Made by a program: the position numbers and the translations under genes. 64,000 nucleotides of DNA from Methylobacterium terrae (GTDB taxonomy: Bacteria; Pseudomonadota; Alphaproteobacteria; Rhizobiales; Beijerinckiaceae), in NCBI RefSeq assembly GCF_003173755.1, contig NZ_CP029553.1, positions 4,674,001 through 4,738,000 on the forward strand. Direction: 5' to 3'. Shown here in pieces: positions 48,954 through 57,942 of this stretch (positions within the stretch are counted from its first letter, which is position 1; every line of letters starts with the position of its first letter). The notes below the pieces were generated by a model. The model did not search any database. It was not told the origin of the DNA and saw only the letters and a program-made list of their open reading frames with translations.

Positions 48954-50327
48954 TCAGCGCCGGACCCTGAGCCCGCTCGCGACGGCACCGGCCAGCGCGA
49001 GGCCGCTCGCCAGCCACAGCACCGTCACGGTGCCGCCGGTATGCAGGTGGCCGAAGATCACCGCCACGACCGCCGCGCCGAGGGACTGGCCCAGCAGCCG
49101 CGCGGTGGATTGCATGCCGCTGGCGCCGCCGCTGCGCTCGCGCGGCGCGCTCGTGATGATCACCTTGTTGTTGGGCGACTGGAACAGTCCGAAACCGAGG
49201 CCGCACAGGGTCAGCCGCCAGGCGATGGCGAGCGGCGAGGCGTCCGGGCCGACGCTCGCCATCAGGGCGAGGCCGGCCGACAGCGCGACGAGGCCGATGC
49301 CGCCGAGCAGGCCCGGCGGGTAGCGGTCGGCCATCCGCCCGGCGAAGGGGGCGATCACCGCGATGGCGATCGGCCAGGGCGTCATCAGGAGCCCGGTCCG
49401 GGTGCTCGAGAGGTGCAGCACGTCCTGGAAGTAGAACGGCAGCGCCACGTAGGCCATCATCTGGGCCGAGAACGAGCAGACCGAGCTCACCATCGACAGC
49501 GCGAAGACCGGGATGCGCAGGAGGTCGATCGGCAGGAGCGGCGCGGGCAGGCGGGCCTGCATCCACACGAAGGCGGTGCCGACGAGACCCGCCGCCGCCA
49601 GGAGGGCGAGCGCCGTGCCCCGCCGCTCCGGCTCGCCGAGCCCGTCGACGCCGGTGATGAGCAGGCAGAAGACCAGCGCGTTGAGGAGCGCGCTCACCCC
49701 GTCGAACCGGGCGCCGCTGCGCGGCGTCGCCGGCAGCATCCGGGTGGCCAGCGTCAGCGCCGCGAGGCCGAGCGGCACGTTGACGAGGAACAGCCACGGC
49801 CAGCTCGCCACCGACAGGACCGCCGCCGCGACGCTCGGGCCCGCCGCCGAGGCGATCGCCACGATGAGCGCCATGGTGCCGACGCCGCGCCCGATCATCC
49901 GATGGGGATAGATGAAGCGCACGAGCGCGATGTTGACGCTCATGATCCCGGCCGCGCCGAGCCCCTGGACGATGCGGGCCGCGACCAGCACCGGCAGCGA
50001 GCCGGCGAGCGCGCAGGCGAGCGACGCGGCGGTGAACAGCGCGAGGCCCGTGCAGTAGACCCGCTTGTAGCCGAGGATGTCGCCGAGCGAGGCGAGCGGC
50101 AAAAGGGCGGCGGTGACGGCGAGCTGGTAGCCGTTGGTGATGAAGATCGCCGCCCCCGGGCTGACCGCGAGGTCCCGGGCCATCACCGGCAGGGCGACGT
50201 TGACGATGGCGCCGTCGAGCACCGCCATCGACATGGCGATGCCGATCGCCAGCATCGCCCACAGCCTCTCCCGGCCCGGCAGGCCGTCGGCCGCCTCCGC
50301 CGCCACCGGCCTCGCCGCTCCCGTCAT
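48954..50327 (-). CDS. MFS multidrug transporter (EmrB/QacA, DHA2 type)
   Basis: A 457-residue inner-membrane protein of the 14-helix drug:proton antiporter-2 family. Signatures are MAVLDGAIVNVALPVMARDL in helix 1, PLASLGDILGYKRVY (motif A) and ARIVQGLGAAGIMSVNIALV (motif C-like). It probably exports hydrophobic toxic compounds. It is 14-TM-like in spacing but short at the end. No membrane-fusion (EmrA) gene is adjacent. It lies about 170 bases from the OFA-type gene on the same strand. Confidence 0.9.
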   Translation of the reverse strand: MTGAARPVAAEAADGLPGRERLWAMLAIGIAMSMAVLDGAIVNVALPVMARDLAVSPGAAIFITNGYQLAVTAALLPLASLGDILGYKRVYCTGLALFTAASLACALAGSLPVLVAARIVQGLGAAGIMSVNIALVRFIYPHRMIGRGVGTMALIVAIASAAGPSVAAAVLSVASWPWLFLVNVPLGLAALTLATRMLPATPRSGARFDGVSALLNALVFCLLITGVDGLGEPERRGTALALLAAAGLVGTAFVWMQARLPAPLLPIDLLRIPVFALSMVSSVCSFSAQMMAYVALPFYFQDVLHLSSTRTGLLMTPWPIAIAVIAPFAGRMADRYPPGLLGGIGLVALSAGLALMASVGPDASPLAIAWRLTLCGLGFGLFQSPNNKVIITSAPRERSGGASGMQSTARLLGQSLGAAVVAVIFGHLHTGGTVTVLWLASGLALAGAVASGLRVRR

Positions 50328-50635
50328 CCGTCCCGCGCCCCTGGCGGGCGCACCTCGCGCCCATGGCGGGCGCGCGATGCGCCCGCCGGAGCCCTAGCCC
50401 AAAGCCGCGCCCGCCGCACCGTCTCCGGCCTCATCCCGGCCCTGCGCGGAGGGCGCGGATGCCGAGTGCGACCCGCTGCCCGGCTCCGCGCCGGCAGGCC
50501 GCGCGACCCACCCGAACCCTCCTCGCTGAAGGGAAGGGGCTCGCGCGAGCGCCGCGGGTAACCCTGCAAGGGGAAATCCCGCAAACGAGAAGGGCGCGGC
50601 CCGCGCTGCGCCCCCTGCCGTGACTCTCCTCGGGC
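50328..50635. other. GC-rich intergenic region with hairpin
   Basis: A 308-base gap upstream of the MFS gene and downstream of the autotransporter gene (both minus strand). GGCGGGCGC (50365-50373) and GCGCCCGCC (50379-50387) form a perfect 9-bp stem with a 5-base loop. Open frames are Arg/Pro-rich shadows. It should hold the MFS promoter and the autotransporter terminator. Confidence 0.4.
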
Positions 50636-53600
50636 TCAGAACCGGTAGGTGAAGCTGCCCTTCACCGCGTGGTCCTGCGCCCGCGACCCGACCTGGCCGG
50701 TATACGACACCCCCAGGGTCGCCGCCGCCGACACCCGCAGGTCCAGGCCCGCCGAGGCGACCAGCGCGTCCCGGGTGATCGGGATCCCCGCCGTCACGAA
50801 GCTCGGGCCGGTCCCGAAGGCGAGGAGCGCCGTCGGGATCACGTCCCCGAAGGCGCGCCGGTAGCCGACGAGCCCGTGCAGCGACACCGGAGGCCCGACG
50901 CCGAGATCCACCTCGGTCTGGCCGCGCACGCCCGCGGTCAGGGTCGGGATCTCGGAGAGCCGCGAGGCGCCCGCCAGCGCCGCCACGCCGCCCGTCTCCG
51001 CGAACCGGGCGCGGTCGATGCCGACATACGCCCCGCCCACGAACGGCTCGATGTACGACGCCGGGACCGGCGCGCCCGGCGTCCGGCCGGGCACCCCCGC
51101 CCCGAGCGCGATCCGGTAGCCGATCTCGCCGAAGCCCTGCACCGTCGACCCGCCGTAGCGGGCGCTCTCCGTCTCCGAGAAGCCCGGGAACGCCACGGAG
51201 CGGCGCAGCCGCAGGCTGTTGTCGGCGTAAGAAGCGCCGAGCCGCAGGGCGAACGGGCCGGCCTCATAGCCGCCGTAGACGCCGCCGAACCCGCTCTCGA
51301 TCGTGCCGCTCGCGGTCTGGCCGGGCGCGTCGAGGTTGGTGCGGGTGTAGCCGCCGGCGACGCCGAGCCGGATCCCGCCCTCGAGCCGCACATCGGCGCC
51401 GAGCACGAAGCCGGCGGTGTCGCGGTTGAGCGTCACCGCGTTGCCGTCGCCGCGCGCCTGGCCGAAGCTGCCGAAGCCCTGGCCCCACAGGCCGAACACC
51501 CGCGGGTCGAGCACCCGCACCGGCACCGGAGCCGCACGGCCGGGCAGGTCGGCGGTGTAGGTGGCGGGCAGGTTTCCGTAGTCGCGGGTGCCCTCGCCGG
51601 ACCAGCGCAGCCGGTCGAGGATCGCTTCGCGCACGAAGAAGGCGGTCTCGTAGGACGCCGAGACCGCGCTCGCGTGGATGTCGCCGGTGAGCGCCCGGAA
51701 GGCGGCGACGGCGTCCGGCGTGGTGAGGCCCACCGTGCGGTCGTAGATGGCCGCGCCGGCGCCGGCGCCCTGGATCGCGGCGGCGACCGCGGCCTGGTTG
51801 CGGGTCCGGGCGATGGACGCGAAGGCGACGTCGTTGCGGGTCAGCGTGAGGTCGACCTGCGTCGGCTGGTAGCGCAGGGTCGGGGTGAGGAAGGCGAGGG
51901 TGGCGGTGACGCCCGCGAAGGTGCCGGAGACGCCGCCACCCGCCGACAGGATGGTGTAGCCGGTGCGCGGGGCGTAGGTGCCGGTCTGCGCCAGGACCTG
52001 GACGGTGCCGCCCTGGAGGGTGGCGGCTCCCGTGACGGCGAGGCGGTCGGACCGGCCGCTCGCATCGGCCTCGACCTGGACGGTCGAGCCTGCCGCGAAG
52101 GCGGCGTTGCCGGCGACCGTCAGGGTGCCGATGGAATTGCCGGGGGCGACCGTGGCGCCGCCTTGCGCCACGACCCCGCCCACCGTGCCGGTGCCGCCGA
52201 GGCGGGCGCCCTGGCCGACCGTGACGACCGAGCCGGCGAGCGAGCCGTTCACCGCGAGGCCGCCGCCGAGTACCGCCGTGGCGCCGGTGAGGCTGCTCTG
52301 GCCGGTCAGGGTCAGGGTGCCGGCGTTGAGCTTGGTCAGGCTGCCGGTGCCCGAGAGGGCGTTGGCCATGGCGGCGTCGCCAGCCTGGTCGAGAACCAGG
52401 CTGGCGTCGGTGCGGATCGCGCCGGTGCCGAAGGCCTGGGCGTGGCCGACGAGGGCCCCGCCCGAGACCGTGGTGCCGCCCGCATACGTGTTGGTGCCGG
52501 TGAGCACCAGGGTGCCGGTGCCGGCCTTGGTGAGCGAGCCCGCTCCCCCGATGTCGTTGCGCCAGGTGTCGAAGGCCGAGTACCCGCCCTGCGCCGCGTC
52601 CATTGTCACGGTGACGTTGCGGTGGAGAGCGCCGTAGCCGTCGTTGGCGGCGTAGAGGTTCAGCCGGCCCCAGCCGTCATAGGTGTTGCCGCTGAGCACG
52701 GGATAGCCGGAGGGCAGGCCGGTGCTCGCCAGCACCTCGGTCCGCTGCGCGTCGGTGAGGTAGGGGAAGCGGGTGAGGAGCAGCACCTGCGCCTGGAGCG
52801 GCACGTCGGCGGCGGTCATCGGCGCGACGGTGCCGCCCGGCTGGAAGCCGTAGGTCAGGCGGGCGGTCCAGTCCGCCTTGTTCTGCGCCGCGTTGCCGAA
52901 CGCGTCGCTCGCGCCGGAGGCCGCGTTGAGGCAGGCGGCGACGCTCGACGCGCCGCAGGCGGAGGCGAGATACGCCTGGGTCTGCCGGTAGGCCTGGTAG
53001 ACCCCGTAGGCCGTCGCGTTCGCCGGATTGGTCCAGTCGACCCGGTTGCCGCCGGCATCGTAGAGCGCGCCGTAGAGGTTGGTAGCGACGATCGCCGTCG
53101 ATTCCATCCGGCCGCCCATGACGTCGAAGGGCGAGTGCATGCCCGACAGGATGCGGTTGTTGCCGAGCTCGGAGGCGCGGGTCAGGAGCTGCTGCGCCCG
53201 CTGCGGCACCAGGAAGGCGGTCGCGAGCGCCTGCAGGTAGCCCGAATTGGTGTGGCCGCTCGGATAGGCGCCGTCGGCGTAGGGGTTGGTGCTGTTGATG
53301 ATCGGCTGGAGCAGCGCCGGCACGTTGACGGCGGTGGAGACCCGGTAGGGCCGCGGCGAGGTGCCGATGCCTGGCACGTAGTCGCCGACCGAGAAGGTGG
53401 CCGGGGTGAAGGTGGCACCCGAGAAGGTGCCGACGTTGGGCACGGTGAGCGGCCGCCCGCCATTGGCGTCGATCATCGCCTGCGTGACCGTGAAGCCGCG
53501 CACCCACCTGTCCGCCGTGCCGTAGACCGCCGGGACGGTGAAGTTCGACAGGTAGGTCGGCACCACCAGGCCCGCGGTGTCGCGGGTCGAGAGGCCGGCC

Positions 53601-54235
53601 TTGTTCGTCGTCGCGCTGTAGTTGTTGAAGCGGGCGTCGAGCGGGTTGATGGCCGGGTTGTCGCCCTGGTAGCGGGCGAAGATGCGCTTGGCCGGCTCGG
53701 TCGAGGCGTTGGCGCGCGCGATGGTGTTGATGAAGTCGACCGCCGCGGCGAGCGGCGTCGCCGTCCCGTTGCCGAAGGTCGTCGCGCCCGCGCTGGCGTC
53801 GTTGCCGGTGCGGATGTTCGCCGCGTAATCGGCGAGCGTCGTGGTCACGTACGTCGTCGGCGTCAGGCTCGTCGGCGCCGTGCCGGTGAACGACGCGCCG
53901 GCTCCCGTGAGGTAGGCCGAGGTCAGCGGCCCGAGGCCGTTGAGGATGCTGTAGGCCTGGCCCGTGCGGTCGTCGTGGATCGCCGCCAGGGTCTGCGCGT
54001 CGCTGCGCCCCTGCGTCAGGGTGACGACGGTCCGGTAGTTCCGGGTCAGCGCCGCCGGGTCGCCGGTCTGGAGCCCGTTATAGGAATCGAGCACGCGGTT
54101 GAGCACCGTGCCGGGATTGACCGAGGTGCTGTTGGCAAAGCCCACCGACGGCGAGGTCGGTACGCCCTGCGCCCACGCATGCGCCGGGAAGAGACATGTC
54201 GCCGCGAGCAGCGCGACGTTGAGTTTCGATTGCAT
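50636..54235 (-). CDS. Autotransporter with acid phosphatase (PAP2) passenger
   Basis: A 1,199-residue outer-membrane protein. Residues 1-22 are a Sec signal peptide. Residues about 150-400 resemble a class A acid phosphatase/PAP2 domain: KRIFARYQGDNP, then GAYPSGHTNSGY (His near 329), then ELGNNRILSGMHSPFDVMGGR with the Arg, His and Asp of the third motif. From about 560 come autotransporter passenger repeats (GAGSLTKAGTGTLVLTGTN, TYAGGTTVSGGALV). The C-terminal beta-barrel spans about 910-1199 and ends in TYRF, the terminal Phe used for barrel insertion. The protein would display a phosphatase at the cell surface, perhaps to scavenge phosphate from organic esters. Start ATG at 54235. Confidence 0.92.
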   Translation of the reverse strand: MQSKLNVALLAATCLFPAHAWAQGVPTSPSVGFANSTSVNPGTVLNRVLDSYNGLQTGDPAALTRNYRTVVTLTQGRSDAQTLAAIHDDRTGQAYSILNGLGPLTSAYLTGAGASFTGTAPTSLTPTTYVTTTLADYAANIRTGNDASAGATTFGNGTATPLAAAVDFINTIARANASTEPAKRIFARYQGDNPAINPLDARFNNYSATTNKAGLSTRDTAGLVVPTYLSNFTVPAVYGTADRWVRGFTVTQAMIDANGGRPLTVPNVGTFSGATFTPATFSVGDYVPGIGTSPRPYRVSTAVNVPALLQPIINSTNPYADGAYPSGHTNSGYLQALATAFLVPQRAQQLLTRASELGNNRILSGMHSPFDVMGGRMESTAIVATNLYGALYDAGGNRVDWTNPANATAYGVYQAYRQTQAYLASACGASSVAACLNAASGASDAFGNAAQNKADWTARLTYGFQPGGTVAPMTAADVPLQAQVLLLTRFPYLTDAQRTEVLASTGLPSGYPVLSGNTYDGWGRLNLYAANDGYGALHRNVTVTMDAAQGGYSAFDTWRNDIGGAGSLTKAGTGTLVLTGTNTYAGGTTVSGGALVGHAQAFGTGAIRTDASLVLDQAGDAAMANALSGTGSLTKLNAGTLTLTGQSSLTGATAVLGGGLAVNGSLAGSVVTVGQGARLGGTGTVGGVVAQGGATVAPGNSIGTLTVAGNAAFAAGSTVQVEADASGRSDRLAVTGAATLQGGTVQVLAQTGTYAPRTGYTILSAGGGVSGTFAGVTATLAFLTPTLRYQPTQVDLTLTRNDVAFASIARTRNQAAVAAAIQGAGAGAAIYDRTVGLTTPDAVAAFRALTGDIHASAVSASYETAFFVREAILDRLRWSGEGTRDYGNLPATYTADLPGRAAPVPVRVLDPRVFGLWGQGFGSFGQARGDGNAVTLNRDTAGFVLGADVRLEGGIRLGVAGGYTRTNLDAPGQTASGTIESGFGGVYGGYEAGPFALRLGASYADNSLRLRRSVAFPGFSETESARYGGSTVQGFGEIGYRIALGAGVPGRTPGAPVPASYIEPFVGGAYVGIDRARFAETGGVAALAGASRLSEIPTLTAGVRGQTEVDLGVGPPVSLHGLVGYRRAFGDVIPTALLAFGTGPSFVTAGIPITRDALVASAGLDLRVSAAATLGVSYTGQVGSRAQDHAVKGSFTYRF

Positions 54236-54650
54236 AGCCCCTCACAGATCGTTCTCTGTGCCGGGGCGGCGCCTAGCTTGGCCGTATGAAGTCTCGATGA
54301 CGGAGGGCCCGGCAGCAATATCGAGAAACGATGTGCCGGGACTCGGCCCTCATGGGACGATCGAAGTCTCTCGGGAGATGACCGGCCGCGACCCGATGAG
54401 GTTCGTCCCCGGCGGAGCAGTGCTGCCGCCGGTCCGTCGACGCCCCGCGCGGGATAGGCCGCTCCCGCGGCAAGTCTCCCGCGGCAAGTCTCCCGCCAGC
54501 CGCGACCGGCACGAGCGTCGCCGGGGACGGTCGGCCGATGCAAGGCCGCCCGGGATCGATCCGGTCCCGGGCGGCGCGGTAGTCCAGGTGCGCGGTCGCA
54601 GCGCCCGCGATACCGGCCCGCGACGTCGGGAGTACGTGATAAGCTCGCCC
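54236..54650. other. Intergenic region with 14-bp direct repeats
   Basis: A 415-base gap between the chemoreceptor (minus) and the autotransporter (minus). TCCCGCGGCAAGTC occurs twice in tandem (54463-54476 and 54477-54490), with a partial third copy. It should hold the autotransporter promoter and the chemoreceptor terminator. The 14-bp period also occurs at 14149-14218 with unrelated sequence. No gene seen. Confidence 0.4.
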
Positions 54651-56327
54651 TCACGCCGCCCGGACGGTGTCGAGGAAACGCCTGACCTCGGCGCCGAGGT
54701 GCCCGGATTGGCGCGACAGCTCGGAGGAGGCCGAGAGAACCAGGCCGGCCGACACCCCGGACTGCTCGGCGGCGCTCGCCACCGTGGCGACGTTGTGGGT
54801 GACCTCGTCGGTCCCGGCGGCGGCGTGGGAGACGTTGCGGACGATCTCCTGGGTCGCCGCGCCCTGCTCCTCCACCGCCGCGGCGATCGAGGTCGCGACG
54901 CCTGAAATCTCCTCGATTCGCGCGGTGATCTTGCCGATCGCGCCGGCCGCCTGGCCCGTCGAGGCCTGGATCGCCGCGATCTGGCTCGTGATCTCCTCGG
55001 TCGCCTTCGCGGTCTGGCCGGCGAGTTCCTTGACCTCCGCGGCCACCACCGCGAAGCCGCGGCCGGCGGCACCCGCGCGCGCCGCCTCGATCGTGGCGTT
55101 CAGCGCCAGCAGGTTCGTCTGCGAGGCAATCGAGGAGATCAGCCCGACCACGTCGCCGATGCGGGCGGTCGCCTCGGTCAGCGCCCGGACCTGGTGGGCG
55201 GTCTGCCCGGCCTCGGCGACCGCGGCCTGCGCCAGCCTGGCCGAGCCGTCGACCTGGCGGCCGATCTCCTGGACCGAGGCGCCGAGCTCCTCGGCGGCTT
55301 CCGCCACCGCGCCGACATTGGCGGCGGCCTGCGCGGCCGCGGCGGCGACGCCGGTGGACTGGCTCGCGGTCTGGGTCGCGGTCGCCGTCATGGCCTGGGC
55401 GGTGGCCTGGAGCTCCGCCGCCGAGGCCGAGACCTGGCCGACGATGCCGCCGACGGCGCGCTCGAAGGCGTCCGCCATCTGGCGCATGCCGGCGCGGCGC
55501 TGCTCCTCCGCCGAGGCGCGGGCGAGCGCCGTCTCCTCCTCGAGCGCGCGTGCGCGCACCATGCTCTCCTTGAACACCTGCACGGCGCCCGCCATCGCGC
55601 CGATCTCGTCGCGCCGGCCCCGCGCCGGCACCGCCTCGTCGAGCCGGCCGGCGGCGAGGGCGCCCATGCTGGCGGAGAGCCCGATCAGGGGCTTGGCGAT
55701 GCTCCGCCCGATCAGCGTGGCGGCCGCGCCGACGAGGAGCGCCACCAGGGCTGCGCCGGCGACGAGGTTCCACAGCGTGGCGTGGACCTGGGCCGCGGTG
55801 TCGTCGGCGTAGATGCCGGTTCCGACGACCCAGCCCCAGGGCTGGAAGCTGCGGGCGTAGGACACCTTCTCGACCGGCACGTCGGAGCCCGGCTTCGGCC
55901 ACCAGTAGGTCTCGAACGCGGCGCCGTTCGCCTCGACCTTGCGCATCATCTCGGCGAAGAACTTGCGGCCGGACGGCTCGGCGAGGCCGCTGACGTCGCG
56001 CCCGACCAGCTTGGGATCGGCGTGCGCGATCAGCCGCGACTGCATGTCGTTGACCCAGAAGAACTCGCCGGTGCCGTACCGCAGGTTGCCGACCGCGGCC
56101 GCCGCGGTCTTCTGGGCCGCCTCCCGGGTCATCCGCCCGGCGCGCTCCTCGGCCTCGAAATGGGCGAGGACGCCGTGGGCGGCATCGACCAGGTCCTTGG
56201 TCTTGAGGGCCCGGGCGTTGGTGATCGCCCCGGCGAGGTCGTAGGCCGCGAGGCCGAGGATGAGGGCGAGCCCGACGAGCGCGACCCCGGTCAGGGCCTG
56301 GATCCGGGCGGCGATCTTGAGCGACAT
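54651..56327 (-). CDS. Methyl-accepting chemotaxis protein with sCache_2 sensor domain
   Basis: A 558-residue inner-membrane chemoreceptor. Helix TM1 is about residues 10-32. The periplasmic single Cache domain (about 35-185) shows FFWVNDMQSRLIAHADPKLVG and SFQPWGWVVGTGIYADD, the sCache_2 pattern. TM2 is about 188-210, and a HAMP domain follows with IAKPLIGLSASMGALAAG. The signalling domain hairpin tip is around LISSIASQTNLLALNATIEAARAG and GRGFAVVAAEVKELA. There is no C-terminal CheR/CheB-binding pentapeptide. The start is the ATG at 56327. It lies divergent to an HD-GYP gene. Confidence 0.93.
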   Translation of the reverse strand: MSLKIAARIQALTGVALVGLALILGLAAYDLAGAITNARALKTKDLVDAAHGVLAHFEAEERAGRMTREAAQKTAAAAVGNLRYGTGEFFWVNDMQSRLIAHADPKLVGRDVSGLAEPSGRKFFAEMMRKVEANGAAFETYWWPKPGSDVPVEKVSYARSFQPWGWVVGTGIYADDTAAQVHATLWNLVAGAALVALLVGAAATLIGRSIAKPLIGLSASMGALAAGRLDEAVPARGRRDEIGAMAGAVQVFKESMVRARALEEETALARASAEEQRRAGMRQMADAFERAVGGIVGQVSASAAELQATAQAMTATATQTASQSTGVAAAAAQAAANVGAVAEAAEELGASVQEIGRQVDGSARLAQAAVAEAGQTAHQVRALTEATARIGDVVGLISSIASQTNLLALNATIEAARAGAAGRGFAVVAAEVKELAGQTAKATEEITSQIAAIQASTGQAAGAIGKITARIEEISGVATSIAAAVEEQGAATQEIVRNVSHAAAGTDEVTHNVATVASAAEQSGVSAGLVLSASSELSRQSGHLGAEVRRFLDTVRAA

Positions 56328-56768
56328 GGAGGGCCTTGCAAGGAGGGGGCCGGTCCTCGCGCCCGATCGTTCGGGGCGCGGGGCCGGTCGCGGCGATCGA
56401 GGATCGGGCGGCAGACCCGTGCCGCACGGCGCTCCGGATCGGGCGTGCCCCAACTCGATCGGGTACGAGGCGATCATGCAGCCTAACAGTTACGAGGACG
56501 ATAACGCATGGTCAGCTATCCGACTCTCGCCGCCGCCGGCAGGTTGCGCCGAGCAAACCGGGCGGCGCGCGCCGACGGGCCGCGAGGTGTGGCGGCGACG
56601 CCCGGGCCCGAAGACGTGCGGCCGGCGGCGTTACGGACATTCGGCAGCGCGACGGCCGGCCCGTCGTCGCATCAACCTCAGTGTCGGGGCCCCGCCGTAA
56701 GAGTTTGTTCGGGAGTGGTCCTGTAATCGGGGAGGGCAGCCAGGCCGTGCGGTGACCGGGAGGAAGCG
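56328..56768. other. Divergent promoter region (chemoreceptor / HD-GYP)
   Basis: A 441-base gap between two divergently transcribed signalling genes. A less GC-rich patch (about 56474-56520) may carry the chemoreceptor promoter, and one near 56698-56730 that of the HD-GYP gene. No consensus promoter or operator is clear, and no gene is seen. Confidence 0.4.
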
Positions 56769-57830
56769 ATGCCCGACGAGAGGACCTTCGTCCTCGTGAC
56801 CGACAGGCCCGATCGCAGCGCTGCGATCAGCGCGGCCCTGCGGGGCATCGGAATCTGCGACGTCGTCGGCCCCGAGGAGACGTGGCGCGACCGCCGGACG
56901 CTGGCCGGGGTGGTCTCCGACATGACGCTGGCGCGCCCTGAGACGGACCACTGCCTGCGCACGCTGCAGCGCCGCTACGCCGACCGCAACCTGCCGGTGA
57001 TCTGCCTCCTACGCAAGGCGACGCAGGACGCGCTGCGCCACGCCAAGACCCTCGGGGCGACGGTGTGCATGCCGGCCTACGTGCCGCCCGAGACCATCAT
57101 CGCCGCGCTCGCCAACCAGGTCGGGATCATCGCCGGCAATGCCGAGCAGGCGGTGAGCCAGGGGGTGGTCCGGGCCGGCGAGGCGCTGAACGGCCTCCTG
57201 GCCGAGGCGAGGGCGGGCCAGCCGATCCGCATGGGCGCCGTCGAGGCCGGCCTCGGCCCGATCCTGACCGCGGTGCAGGAGGGCGGGCTCGCCCGCTGGC
57301 TCGACACGGTCTGGACCCACGACGACGCCACCTACCAGCACTGCCTGCTGGTGGCCGGCCTGTCGGCGCAGTTCGCCCTGCATCTGGGCTTTCGCCACGA
57401 CGACCAGTTCCGCTTCGTGCGCGCCGCGCTGATCCACGACGTCGGCAAGGCCCGCATCCCGCTCGAGATCCTCAACAAGCCCGGCCGGCTCGACCCCGAC
57501 GAGATGACGGTGATGCGCACCCACGCGGCCATCGGCCACGAGGTGCTGCGGGCGGGCGGCGAGCGCGACCCGCTGACCCTCGCGGCGGTCCGCCACCACC
57601 ACGAGATGCTCGACGGCTCGGGCTACCCGGACGGGCTCGCCGGCAACCAGATCGGCGACATGGTGCGCCTGCTCACCATCTGCGACATCTACGCCGCCCT
57701 CACCGAGCGCCGGCCCTACAAGGCCCCGATGAAGATGGCCGACGCGATGGCGATCCTCGCCGGCATGGACGGCAAGCTGGAATCCGGCCTGGTGCAGTCC
57801 TTCGGCGAGGCGATGCGCGCGGCGGCGTAA
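56769..57830 (+). CDS. HD-GYP domain protein with degenerate receiver (c-di-GMP phosphodiesterase)
   Basis: A 353-residue protein. Residues about 5-115 resemble a receiver domain (FVLVTDRPDR, Asp51 in GVVSDMTLARPE), but the usual Lys-Pro near the end is missing (MPAYVPPE), so phosphorylation is doubtful. The HD-GYP domain (about 170-340) is complete: HCLLVAGLS, ALIHDVGKARIPLEIL, VRHHHEMLDGSGYPDGLAG, and ICDIYAALTERRPYK. It should hydrolyse cyclic di-GMP. It faces the GGDEF-EAL gene with a short gap, so both control the same second messenger. Confidence 0.9.
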   Translation: MPDERTFVLVTDRPDRSAAISAALRGIGICDVVGPEETWRDRRTLAGVVSDMTLARPETDHCLRTLQRRYADRNLPVICLLRKATQDALRHAKTLGATVCMPAYVPPETIIAALANQVGIIAGNAEQAVSQGVVRAGEALNGLLAEARAGQPIRMGAVEAGLGPILTAVQEGGLARWLDTVWTHDDATYQHCLLVAGLSAQFALHLGFRHDDQFRFVRAALIHDVGKARIPLEILNKPGRLDPDEMTVMRTHAAIGHEVLRAGGERDPLTLAAVRHHHEMLDGSGYPDGLAGNQIGDMVRLLTICDIYAALTERRPYKAPMKMADAMAILAGMDGKLESGLVQSFGEAMRAAA

Positions 57831-57942
57831 AGGAGGCCCCCTCACGCCTTGCGATCACCGGAGGCCTGCGCGGGATCGCATCTCCGGACCCTCCCTTCGT
57901 CCGTCCGCTGGGATTGGCGGTGCGCTCGGCGGCGCACCGGCC

